From: an uncultured Bacteroidota bacterium
Lineage (GTDB): Bacteria; Bacteroidota; Bacteroidia; Bacteroidales; P3
Direction: 5' to 3'
Length of the DNA: 64,000 bases
NCBI GenBank assembly: GCA_902774845.1
Contig: CACYJU010000010.1
Coordinates: forward strand, 1-64,000
Part shown: positions 53,045-60,997 of the stretch, piece by piece
How the letters are laid out: the number at the start of each line of letters is the position of its first letter
Numbering within the stretch: the first letter of the stretch is position 1
Notes under the pieces: model-generated
Told to the model about the DNA's origin: nothing
The model's database searches: none
Seen by the model: the letters and a program-made list of their open reading frames with translations, nothing else
Translations under genes and position numbers: made by a program

Positions 53045-54454
53045 GTGGATAGAAGAGACTTTTTAAAGGTGATGGGTGGCGGTGCTGTGGCTACCGCTGC
53101 TGTCATGACGGGCTGCAAGCCTGCTCCCGAGACTTCGGCCGAGGGCTTCGCCCAGGGCGAGGTGCCTACCGACAAGATGACCTACCGCACGGGCAAGCAC
53201 GGCGAGAAGGTGTCGCTGCTGGGTTACGGCTGCATGCGCCTTCCGACTGTGGGCAACGTGAGCGGCCGCGAAGACGGCTCGGAACTTGATCAAGATCAGA
53301 TAAACCGTCTCACCGACTACGCCATTGAGCACGGGGTGACCCTCTTCGACACGGCTCCGCCTTACTGCAAGGGCCGCTCGGAACATGCGATGGGTATTGC
53401 CCTGAGCCGTCATCCGAGGGAAAAATACTACGTGAGCAGCAAGATGTCGAACTTCCCGCCGAACACCTGGAGCCGCGACGCGTCGATAAAGATATACCAG
53501 AACACGCTGAAAGAGCTGAAGCTCGACTATATAGACTTTATGATGCTCCACGCCATAGGTGGCACCAGCAAGGACCTGAACGGCAACGAGCTCAACCCGA
53601 TGGAGGTGTTCGAGGCGCGCTTCATCAACAACGGCATTCTCGACTTCCTTATGGAGGAGCGTGAGAAGGGGCGCATACGCAACCTCGGCTTCTCTTATCA
53701 CGGCGACGTGAGAGTGTTTGACCGTGCGCTGTCGATGAACGACACAGTGCATTGGGATCATGTGCTGATACAGCACAACTATGTCGATTGGCATCATGAG
53801 GCGGTGGAGCAAGGCGGCGACGCCGACTCGGAATACATGTACAACCGCTTAGCCGAACTCGACATTCCGATATTCGTGATGGAGCCGCTGCTGGGTGGCT
53901 CGCTGGCGACTCTCTACGACGCGGCGGTGAAAGAGCTGAAAGAGAAAGACCCTCAAGCCTCGATAGCTTCGTGGGCTTTCAGGTTTGCAGGCTCCCAACC
54001 TCGCATACTCACGGTGTTGAGCGGTATGACATATATGGAGCACCTGCAGGACAACATCCGCACCTACTCGCCGCTGAAACCACTCAGCGATTACGAATAC
54101 GCCATGCTCGAGCGCATTGCTCACCAGTATTCCAACTTCCCGACGGTGCCTTGCACGGGTTGCCAATACTGCATGCCCTGCAAATACGGAATAGACATTC
54201 CAGGCATCTTCTCGCATTACAACAAATGTGTGAACGAGAGCAATGTGGCGCTGGCCGACGACGCCGATGCCGACAAGAAGGCTTACCGTCATGCGAGACG
54301 TGCATTCCTGGTGGGATATGATCGGAAGGTGCCGCGCCTGCGTCAGGCCGACCACTGCATCGGATGCGGCGAATGTGTGCACAAATGTCCGCAGAAAATT
54401 GACATCCCGGCACAGATGAAACGTATCGACGGATATGTCGAGAAGTTGAAGTGA
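53045..54454 (+). CDS. Tat-exported aldo/keto reductase with C-terminal ferredoxin domain
   Basis: A 469-residue protein. It begins MDRRDFLKVMGGGAVATAAV, a clear Tat signal (D-R-R-D-F-L-K) with a possible lipobox cysteine at TGC. The aldo/keto reductase barrel (about 40-330) has LLGYGCMRLPT, the catalytic DTAPPYCKG (Asp, Tyr), IDFMMLH and the SFSYHGD region. The C-terminal part (about 370-469) carries CTGCQYCMPCKYGIDIP and CIGCGECVHKCPQKIDIP, two 4Fe-4S clusters. Such ferredoxin-type aldo/keto reductases are common in anaerobes; the substrate is unknown. The start is GTG at 53045, placed because the RR motif must be at the N-terminus. It is co-oriented with tatA/tatC, 72 bases downstream. Confidence 0.9.
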   Translation: MDRRDFLKVMGGGAVATAAVMTGCKPAPETSAEGFAQGEVPTDKMTYRTGKHGEKVSLLGYGCMRLPTVGNVSGREDGSELDQDQINRLTDYAIEHGVTLFDTAPPYCKGRSEHAMGIALSRHPREKYYVSSKMSNFPPNTWSRDASIKIYQNTLKELKLDYIDFMMLHAIGGTSKDLNGNELNPMEVFEARFINNGILDFLMEEREKGRIRNLGFSYHGDVRVFDRALSMNDTVHWDHVLIQHNYVDWHHEAVEQGGDADSEYMYNRLAELDIPIFVMEPLLGGSLATLYDAAVKELKEKDPQASIASWAFRFAGSQPRILTVLSGMTYMEHLQDNIRTYSPLKPLSDYEYAMLERIAHQYSNFPTVPCTGCQYCMPCKYGIDIPGIFSHYNKCVNESNVALADDADADKKAYRHARRAFLVGYDRKVPRLRQADHCIGCGECVHKCPQKIDIPAQMKRIDGYVEKLK

Positions 54455-54526
54455 CTGTAGGTGTGAAATGACGCCAAAAGGGGTCGTTTGTAAAATGTAA
54501 TTTGAATTTTAAACTTTAATAGATTT

Positions 54527-54718
54527 ATGAAATTATTGTTTTTGGGAACCTGGGAGATAATTGTCATCGTGCTTGTAGTGCTGTTGCTTTTCGGTGCCAA
54601 GCGCATACCCGAGCTGATGCGTGGCATGGGCAAGGGAGTGAAGAGCTTCAAGGACGGCATGAACGGCAAGGACGAGGAGGCATCAGACAAACCCTCCGAC
54701 ACCGAGAAGAAAGACTGA
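54527..54718 (+). CDS. tatA: Twin-arginine translocase subunit TatA/E
   Basis: A 63-residue protein: one hydrophobic helix (about 5-22, FLGTWEIIVIVLVVLLLFGA), the hinge FGAKRIPELMRGMGKGVKSF amphipathic helix and an acidic tail. This is the TatA/E pattern; no TatB is seen in the window, so this is likely a TatAC system where TatA does both jobs. It sits 29 bases before tatC. Confidence 0.95.
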   Translation: MKLLFLGTWEIIVIVLVVLLLFGAKRIPELMRGMGKGVKSFKDGMNGKDEEASDKPSDTEKKD

Positions 54719-54747
54719 CAAGTCATTCTGTCATTCAAGCGATTCCT

Positions 54748-55500
54748 TTGACCTTCTGGGAACATCTCGACGAGCTGCGTGGCTGTCTTGTGCGCATTGT
54801 CATCGCTACCCTTGTGGCAGCGGTGGCGGCGTTCTTTTTCAAGGACCTTCTCTTTTCGGTGGTGCTGGCGCCCAAGGAGTGCGACTTCGTCACCTACCGT
54901 CTCTTCGAGCGCCTTTCGGGTCATTCGGCGAACTTCTCGGTGGACCTCATCAACGTGGACATAGCGCAGCAGTTCATCACCCACATGAGGGTGGCGCTCT
55001 GGATAGGCTTGCTTGCGGTGTCGCCATACGTGCTTTATGTGCTCTTCGGCTTTGTGTCGCCGGCGTTGTACAAGAACGAGCGTCGATATGCGGTGAGGGC
55101 TGTCGGCGGCGGCTATTTGATGTTCATGCTGGGGGTGGCTCTCAACTATTTCGTCATCTTCCCGCTTACCTTCCGCTTCCTCGGTACCTACCAGGTGAGC
55201 AGCGAGGTGACCAACATGATATCTCTGACATCGTATATCTCGATGCTGCTGACCATGAGCCTCATCATGGGTGTGGTGTTCGAGCTGCCTGTGGTAAGCT
55301 GGCTGCTGGCGAAGATGGGGGTTCTCAAGGCGGCGCCGATGAAGAAATACCGCCGCCACGCGGTGGTGACGATACTCATAGTCTCGGCTATCATAACGCC
55401 TACGGGCGACGTCTTCACCTTGAGCATCGTCGCCCTGCCGATATACCTGCTGTATGAGCTGAGCATCATGGTGGTGGCACGGAGTGCGGTTAATGGTTAA
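54748..55500 (+). CDS. tatC: Twin-arginine translocase subunit TatC
   Basis: A 250-residue receptor subunit with six transmembrane segments. It starts MTFWEHLDELRGCLVRI, the conserved TatC N-terminus with the signal-binding Glu. FVSPALYKNERRYAV, FVIFPLTFRFL, GVVFELPVVSWLLAKMG and ITPTGDVFTLSIVALPIYLLYE follow the family in order. The start codon is TTG at 54748; no ATG/GTG gives the expected N-terminus. The C-terminus (SAVNG-stop) is encoded by the GGTTAATGGTTAATGG phrase that continues into the next leader. Confidence 0.94.
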   Translation: MTFWEHLDELRGCLVRIVIATLVAAVAAFFFKDLLFSVVLAPKECDFVTYRLFERLSGHSANFSVDLINVDIAQQFITHMRVALWIGLLAVSPYVLYVLFGFVSPALYKNERRYAVRAVGGGYLMFMLGVALNYFVIFPLTFRFLGTYQVSSEVTNMISLTSYISMLLTMSLIMGVVFELPVVSWLLAKMGVLKAAPMKKYRRHAVVTILIVSAIITPTGDVFTLSIVALPIYLLYELSIMVVARSAVNG

Positions 55501-55528
55501 TGGTTCACGGTTAATGGTTAAAGATAAT
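55490..55528. repeat. GGTTAATGGTTAATGGTT phrase over the tatC stop
   Basis: GGTTAATGGTTAATGGTTCA then CGGTTAATGGTTAAAG. It provides the last codons and stop of tatC and the leader of the adenine deaminase gene. Confidence 0.75.
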
Positions 55529-55534
55529 CAAGTG

Positions 55535-57157
55535 ATGACAATAAAAGCTCATATAATTGATGTGTTGAACCGGAGGCGGTATGACGGGGCTTTGACCGTT
55601 GAAGATGGAAGGATTGTCTCCATCGACGGCAATGTCGAGGTTTCGGACGACGCTCCCTGCGTGATGCCTGGATTCGTCGACGCTCACGTGCATATAGAGA
55701 GTTCGATGCTGTTGCCTGAGGAGTTCGGGCGGGTGGCTTTGGAGCACGGCACCGTCGCGGCGGTGTGCGACCCTCACGAGATAGCCAACGTGTTAGGCGA
55801 GGCGGGGGTGGACTATATGATAGAGAACAGTCGGCGCACTCCAATGAAGCTGTGCTTTGCGGCTCCCTCATGTGTCCCTTCGACGGGCTTCGAGACCGCC
55901 GGCGGCGAGATAGGTGTCGACGGCATCGAACGACTGATGGGGCGAGAGGATATCTACGCTCTGGCGGAGATGATGAACAGTGTGGGGGTGGTGAATGACA
56001 ATCCGGAAGTGATGGGTAAGATTGAGGCGGCCAAGCGGATGGGGAAACCCATTGACGGTCACGCTCCGCTGCTTACGGGCGACTGGCTGAAGAAATATAC
56101 TGCCGCGGGAATCACTACCGACCATGAGTGCACCTCGATAGAGGAGGCCGAGGATAAATTGGCCCACGGGATGAAGATACTCCTGCGGTCGGGAAGCGCT
56201 GCCAACGATTTTATTAATCTTAAAGGTCTCTTGGCAGACCACCCAGAGAGGCTGATGTTCTGTGCCGACGACAAGCATCCCGACGACCTGCTCAAAGGTC
56301 ATATCAACGAGATGGTGAGGCAGGCGGTTGTCTGCGGCTATCCGTTGTGGAACGTGCTGTGGGCTGCCTGCGTAGAGCCGGTGAGGCACTACCGGCTGCC
56401 GGTAGGTCTGCTCCAAGAAGGCGACGCAGCCGACTTCATAGTGGTGGACAATATGGTGGACTTCAACGTGAAGGAGACCTATGTCGACGGACGGCCATCG
56501 CATGCAATACATACAAGTGGTGCGGTTGATGGAAGTTGGCCGAACAACTTTGAGAGAACATCTGTCACGGAGGAAGAAATCCGAGTGAAGAGGGTGGGGG
56601 TGGAGATGAAGGTGATAGGGGCGAAGGAGTCGTCGATAATCACCGAATGCCAGGTGGTGAAACCTCGCCTTTCGGACGATGGGGAGTGCGTGGTGCAGGA
56701 TGTGGAGCGTGACCTGCTGAAGATAGTGGTGGTGAACCGATACAGCGACGAGACCGTACCGCAGACGGCTTTCATCTCGGGGTTCGGATTGAAGCGTGGT
56801 GCTATCGCGTCGACGATAGCGCACGACTGTCACAACCTGATTGCCGTGGGGGCGGACGACCGCTCGATAGTGAAAGCGATGACTCGACTTATCGAAGAGA
56901 AAGGAGGAATAGCCGTCTGTGACGGCGAGGGAGTGGATGTGCTGCCGCTTCCGGTGGCGGGGTTGATGTCGCCTGAGCCGGCCGAGGAGGTGGCGGCTGC
57001 CTACGAGAGACTGAACCGCAAGACGAGGGAACTCGGATGCCGCCTGTCGGCTCCCTTCATGACCCTCTCGTTCATGGCGTTGCCGGTGATTCCGCATCTG
57101 AAGCTGACCGACAAGGGACTTTTTGATTTCAGCAAGTTTGGATTCGTAGAAATGTGA
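55535..57157 (+). CDS. ade: Adenine deaminase
   Basis: A 540-residue amidohydrolase that converts adenine to hypoxanthine in purine salvage. The metal motif DAHVHIESSM (47-56 region), CDPHEIANVLGEAG, PSCVPSTGFE, DGHAPLL, TTDHECTS and FCADDKHPDDLL are those of the Ade family, as is AHDCHNLIAVGADD in the C-terminal domain. The start at ATG 55535 (MTIKAHIIDVL) is preferred; 17 codons upstream are phrase-derived. The next gene begins one base after the stop. Confidence 0.95.
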   Translation: MTIKAHIIDVLNRRRYDGALTVEDGRIVSIDGNVEVSDDAPCVMPGFVDAHVHIESSMLLPEEFGRVALEHGTVAAVCDPHEIANVLGEAGVDYMIENSRRTPMKLCFAAPSCVPSTGFETAGGEIGVDGIERLMGREDIYALAEMMNSVGVVNDNPEVMGKIEAAKRMGKPIDGHAPLLTGDWLKKYTAAGITTDHECTSIEEAEDKLAHGMKILLRSGSAANDFINLKGLLADHPERLMFCADDKHPDDLLKGHINEMVRQAVVCGYPLWNVLWAACVEPVRHYRLPVGLLQEGDAADFIVVDNMVDFNVKETYVDGRPSHAIHTSGAVDGSWPNNFERTSVTEEEIRVKRVGVEMKVIGAKESSIITECQVVKPRLSDDGECVVQDVERDLLKIVVVNRYSDETVPQTAFISGFGLKRGAIASTIAHDCHNLIAVGADDRSIVKAMTRLIEEKGGIAVCDGEGVDVLPLPVAGLMSPEPAEEVAAAYERLNRKTRELGCRLSAPFMTLSFMALPVIPHLKLTDKGLFDFSKFGFVEM

Positions 57158-57158
57158 T

Positions 57159-57776
57159 ATGAAATACTTGAGGATAATACTGATGGCGGCTGTTGTGACT
57201 TTTATGGGCAGCGTGAGTGCGCAGGAGAACTGCGAGAAGCGGCTGCAGGAGTATATGAAAGAGTTCCCGGAGTCGGACCTCTGCGATGTCTACAAGTTCT
57301 GCTTCCAGGATGTGTTCGGACCTGCCCACCTGAATATCGACAGCGCAGCGGCTATAAAGAGTATAGAAGGCGAGTTGGCGAAGGCAAAAACCCTGGGTGG
57401 CCCTGACTACCAGTATGTGGGTTGTGAGGGCAACTACGTGAGGGTGAACCTGAGACTGGTGAAGAATGGCACACTGTCGGTGTCGAAGTTGGCGGGCTAT
57501 ATCGCCAGAAGCTCACAGACGCCAGTGCAGATGACTGTGGAGGAGTGGCACTACAGATGGGATGAACTGGAGGAGGTGGCGAGCAAGCTGAAACCCCGTC
57601 CCGGACATTTCTCGCTCGACAGCCAGTCGCTCAACGACCTGCTGGAACGGGGTGGCTATGCAGCTCACCACAGCTATGCCTTCAACTCGACCTATAACTT
57701 CCGCTACAGGATAGTGAGGAAAGATCTGTTCGAGGCAGAGATTCTGCCGATGTTGCCTAAAGGGAAACATAAATAG
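57159..57776 (+). CDS. Exported hypothetical protein
   Basis: A 205-residue protein, not recognised beyond Bacteroidales hypothetical proteins. Signal peptide MKYLRIILMAAVVTFMGSVS (cut near SAQ). The body is largely helical: LCDVYKFCFQDVFGPAHLNI (a Cys-rich helix with GPAH motif), AIKSIEGELAKAKTL, then MTVEEWHYRWDELEEVASKL and a polar C-terminus. It probably works in the periplasm. It starts one base after the adenine deaminase stop, so it is co-transcribed. Confidence 0.65.
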   Translation: MKYLRIILMAAVVTFMGSVSAQENCEKRLQEYMKEFPESDLCDVYKFCFQDVFGPAHLNIDSAAAIKSIEGELAKAKTLGGPDYQYVGCEGNYVRVNLRLVKNGTLSVSKLAGYIARSSQTPVQMTVEEWHYRWDELEEVASKLKPRPGHFSLDSQSLNDLLERGGYAAHHSYAFNSTYNFRYRIVRKDLFEAEILPMLPKGKHK

Positions 57777-57821
57777 CCGTTTTTACGTTATATATATATT
57801 ACGACATAAAATTCAAGAACT

Positions 57822-58736
57822 ATGAAACGTATTTTTTGCATTTTATTGATTGCCGCAGTCTCGATGGCGGCTGTGTCATGTAAGAAAGAGGGTTCGTTCA
57901 ACCCCAAAGAAAAGATAGTTGCTGTCTATCAGCAGCAGACCTCCGTGACTGGAGCGGAGACCACCACTGTGGAGAAATACAAGGCAGAAGATTGGGTGTG
58001 GGAAGGCAAGTTGCTCAAAGAGCAAATCTCTTACAATGAGGATGGAACAGTGCTTTCGCGTCAGATGATGACCTACAAAGGTGGTCGTTTGGTGAAAGTG
58101 GCTGACGAGAGTGGCGACATGTACACCGAATACACCTATAAGTCGGGCAAGCTGACCCGCATAGCTATGGTCTCTGAAGGCGAGGAGCTGTGCGCCGCCG
58201 ACGTGGAACACGACGGCTCGAATATTAGCAAGATGAAAATGTCGATAGACATACCCGACTCGATGACGGCGAAGTTCGCCGAGCGGAGTCTCGCCAGGGT
58301 TATCCCTCAGCAGCTGGCTTCGCTGTTGATGCCCACGCTGACTATGGTTCAACGTGGCAACCAGGCTGAAAAGCAGTCGATGGCCATCAGTATCAACTTC
58401 ACATATACCGACAAGAACCTGACCAAGATGGCTGTGGTGGTGAGTGGTTTTACGGTTATGACGGTGACCTGCACCTACGACGATATGAAGAACCCCATGC
58501 AGGGTTGCTTCGCCATGTTGAGTCCTTCGACATTGAGCAAGAACAATATCGTAGAGACTAAGACGGGCGGAATGATAAGTTCGATGGAAGGTCTGCCGAT
58601 TCCAGGAAACCAGAAGTGCAGCTACACCTACACCGCGTCGGACTTCCCCGAGACTATGACCACCACATCCACTATCACCGAGGACGATGTGACCACAACC
58701 ACCACCTCGACCACATTCTATGAGTATGGTGACTAG
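57822..58736 (+). CDS. Lipoprotein of a four-member paralogous family (copy 2)
   Basis: A 304-residue lipoprotein; signal MKRIFCILLIAAVSMAAVSC with the lipobox cysteine at 20, then KKEGSFNPKEKIVAVYQQQT. The body shows repeated strand pieces: MTYKGGRLVKVADESG, YTYKSGKLTRIAMVSEG, FTYTDKNLTKMAVVV, CSYTYTASDFPETM. The C-terminus is Thr-rich (VTTTTTSTTFYEYGD). It is first of three tandem copies (57822-60910), which share the C-x-K-E-G-x-F-x-P N-terminus and about 300 residues. Function unknown; the repeats resemble shortened RHS/YD-type sheets. Confidence 0.75.
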   Translation: MKRIFCILLIAAVSMAAVSCKKEGSFNPKEKIVAVYQQQTSVTGAETTTVEKYKAEDWVWEGKLLKEQISYNEDGTVLSRQMMTYKGGRLVKVADESGDMYTEYTYKSGKLTRIAMVSEGEELCAADVEHDGSNISKMKMSIDIPDSMTAKFAERSLARVIPQQLASLLMPTLTMVQRGNQAEKQSMAISINFTYTDKNLTKMAVVVSGFTVMTVTCTYDDMKNPMQGCFAMLSPSTLSKNNIVETKTGGMISSMEGLPIPGNQKCSYTYTASDFPETMTTTSTITEDDVTTTTTSTTFYEYGD

Positions 58737-58814
58737 TGAATAGTGAATGGTGAATTGACAAATGAATTACTCATTAACTCATTAACGCAATCAATAACCC
58801 TTTTTAACCTTCAA

Positions 58815-58836
58815 TTGCCCTGTGCGGGCACGCACT
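58815..58836. repeat. 22-base palindrome-containing repeat, copy B (inverted)
   Basis: TTGCCCTGTGCGGGCACGCA plus two bases; exact reverse complement of 48099-48120. It ends one base before the ATG of the next gene (58838), thus in its leader. Confidence 0.8.
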
Positions 58837-58837
58837 A

Positions 58838-59788
58838 ATGAAAAAGATATCTGTTCTTATTGCATCGGCAGCCATGCTGCTCCTCGCCACCTCTTGTCTC
58901 AAGGAGGGTATATTCCAACCTGAGCGGAGGGTCTCCAAGGTCTACGATATGTCGGTGAGGATGAGCACGAACTACTACAACGGCCAAACCTTTATCCGTT
59001 ACGACACCCTCGACAAGCACGTGAGTCAGGAGTGGGTGTGGGAAGACGATATGCTCTCCTCTATCACCAACTACTATTTCTATCAGGAATACGCACAGCC
59101 CGATCCGGTCAGCGGCGTATCGAGTGTGCTGAAGTTCACCTACAAGCACAAACGCTTGGCGAAGGTCAGCGACGCAGACGGCGAGAACTACTCCACATAC
59201 AGCTACGAGTGGTTCAAGCTTGCGCGGATAGCGAAGATCGAGTCGTACCAGTTGGGCCAGCTCTATTCTACAGCCGAGATCACGCATGAGGACAAGATAA
59301 TCACCAAGGCTGTAGTCAACTTCTACGGTGAAGGTGAGGCCAGCGACGCCACCAAGTTCGCCCTGGGTACGGTGCTGCCTAACAAGAAAGCCCTTGAGAG
59401 CGTGCTCGCTCGCAAGAATGCGAAAGGGGACGTGGTGAGGACGCTGACCCTCGACTTCATCTATGAGGAAAACAACGTGACGAAGGTCGTCATGACTGAC
59501 GGCGACGTCACCACTACCATAGAGTACACCTACGATGCCAAGATGAACCCGTTCTACGGTTTCTATGCTATGCTTGGCGACGGCTCGTTCGGCGCTATGA
59601 GCCAGAATAACATCATCTCGGAGAAGGTGACCACCGGCGAAGGTGAGAGGGTGACCGACTACGAGTTCAAGTATGACGGCGAATACCCGTCGTCGATAAG
59701 TCGTGTGGACTCGGCCTTCGACGGCAATAACTATAGATACGACTACACCTACACCACCTTCTACGAGTACCTCCCGATGGAGGACTAG
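58838..59788 (+). CDS. Lipoprotein of a four-member paralogous family (copy 3)
   Basis: A 316-residue lipoprotein; signal MKKISVLIASAAMLLLATSC (lipobox Cys20), then LKEGIFQPERRVSKVYDMSV. Strand pieces QEWVWEDDMLSSITNYYFYQ, LKFTYKHKRLAKVSDADGEN, LDFIYEENNVTKVVMTDGDV and IEYTYDAKMNPFYGFYAMLG match the fourth copy closely (the last piece is almost identical), so these two are the more recent duplicates. A palindromic 22-base repeat precedes the start, and a GC-rich palindromic repeat follows the stop. Confidence 0.75.
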   Translation: MKKISVLIASAAMLLLATSCLKEGIFQPERRVSKVYDMSVRMSTNYYNGQTFIRYDTLDKHVSQEWVWEDDMLSSITNYYFYQEYAQPDPVSGVSSVLKFTYKHKRLAKVSDADGENYSTYSYEWFKLARIAKIESYQLGQLYSTAEITHEDKIITKAVVNFYGEGEASDATKFALGTVLPNKKALESVLARKNAKGDVVRTLTLDFIYEENNVTKVVMTDGDVTTTIEYTYDAKMNPFYGFYAMLGDGSFGAMSQNNIISEKVTTGEGERVTDYEFKYDGEYPSSISRVDSAFDGNNYRYDYTYTTFYEYLPMED

Positions 59789-59789
59789 A

Positions 59790-59828
59790 CTCACCCCCCC
59801 AACCCCCTCTCCCGTAGAGAGGGGGAGT
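59790..59828. repeat. Dispersed GC-rich palindromic repeat, variant copy 4
   Basis: CCCCAACCCCCTCTCCCGTA followed by GAGAGGGGGAGTG. CCCCCTCTC pairs with GAGAGGGGG. Same plan as the copies at 21347, 35765 and 49275. Confidence 0.65.
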
Positions 59829-59956
59829 GAAAATGCCACCGTGGTTGGCGGTCGAGGTGCAATAAAAAGAGGGGAAGAAATACTAAAACAGAGTAATATC
59901 AAGTTATTACATTAAAATAGAAATTGTTTAACCTTTTATTAAAAAAACAAAACATC

Positions 59957-60910
59957 ATGAAAAAGACCTTAGTTCTTATGGCATCCGCTGCCATGCTGCT
60001 TTTAGGCGCATCGTGCACTAAAGAAGGCGTTTTCAATCCTAAAGAGAAGATCGCTAAGATCTCTGAGTCGTCACTCTCTGTTAGTACCTATTCTTACGAT
60101 GGACAGTCGTATACCGAGTCAGACACCACCCCCAAACATCTGACTCAGGAGTGGAAATGGGACGACAACCTGCTGACCACCATCACCAACTATCATCAGG
60201 AGTATGGTCTTCTCGAAGATGAACCTACCACTGTAGTTTCCAGCGTGCTCACCCTCACCTATGACGGCAAGCAGCTGGTTAAGGTTTCTGACGCTTCTGG
60301 TCAGAACTACTCCAACTACACCTATGATGGCAATAAACTGACCAAGATCGAGAGCTATGAGGAGGGACAACTCAGATCAACGGCTGAAATCACACATGAT
60401 GGCAAGAAGATTGCCCAAGTTGTTGTTACCACCTATGAAGTAGAGGGTAAGGCCAGCGACGCCACAAGATTTGCCCTGAGCACCATCATGCCCAACAAGA
60501 GAGTTCTCGACAAAGTGCTTGCCAACAGTGCAAAAGCGACAACAACTCAAACTCAGACCCTCGATTTCACCTTCGACGGTGGTAATGTGACCAAAATTGA
60601 CATGACCTACGGTGAAGAGAACATCACCCTGGAGTACACCTATGACAAGAACAAGAACCCATTCTATGGTTGCTATGCAGCACTTGGTGAAGAGGGATTC
60701 ACCGCTCTCAGCGAGAACAATATCCTCTCGGAGAAATCCACAGAAGTGTATACTCGAGACGGTGCTACCAGAACCTATACCTACACTACCAACTACGAGT
60801 ACGAGTATGATGGCAAGTTCCCCACAACGGTCAGCACCACCAGCACTTACACTAGCGACAACTACAGCGAGAAGAGAACTCACACTACTTACTACGAGTA
60901 TGCAGAATAA
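59957..60910 (+). CDS. Lipoprotein of a four-member paralogous family (copy 4)
   Basis: A 317-residue lipoprotein; signal MKKTLVLMASAAMLLLGASC (lipobox Cys20), then TKEGVFNPKEKIAKISESSL. QEWKWDDNLLTTITNYHQEY, TLTYDGKQLVKVSDASGQNY, YTYDGNKLTKIESYEEGQLR and LEYTYDKNKNPFYGCYAALG are close to copy 3. The C-terminus is Tyr/Thr-rich (HTTYYEYAE). The ATG at 59957 is chosen because the signal begins there. A strong terminator ends the tandem array. Confidence 0.75.
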   Translation: MKKTLVLMASAAMLLLGASCTKEGVFNPKEKIAKISESSLSVSTYSYDGQSYTESDTTPKHLTQEWKWDDNLLTTITNYHQEYGLLEDEPTTVVSSVLTLTYDGKQLVKVSDASGQNYSNYTYDGNKLTKIESYEEGQLRSTAEITHDGKKIAQVVVTTYEVEGKASDATRFALSTIMPNKRVLDKVLANSAKATTTQTQTLDFTFDGGNVTKIDMTYGEENITLEYTYDKNKNPFYGCYAALGEEGFTALSENNILSEKSTEVYTRDGATRTYTYTTNYEYEYDGKFPTTVSTTSTYTSDNYSEKRTHTTYYEYAE

Positions 60911-60934
60911 TCGACTGTACAGTTGATAAATTAG

Positions 60935-60969
60935 GAGCGGGGCGCCGACTGGCGCCCCGCTCTCTTTTT
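60935..60969. terminator. Strong terminator between converging genes
   Basis: Perfect 12-base arms GAGCGGGGCGCC (60935-60946) and GGCGCCCCGCTC (60951-60962), loop GACT, followed by TCTTTTTG. It lies between the lipoprotein array (+) and the transporter gene (-). Confidence 0.92.
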
Positions 60970-60997
60970 GTCTTTATCGAATATTTGATGTTGAGAA

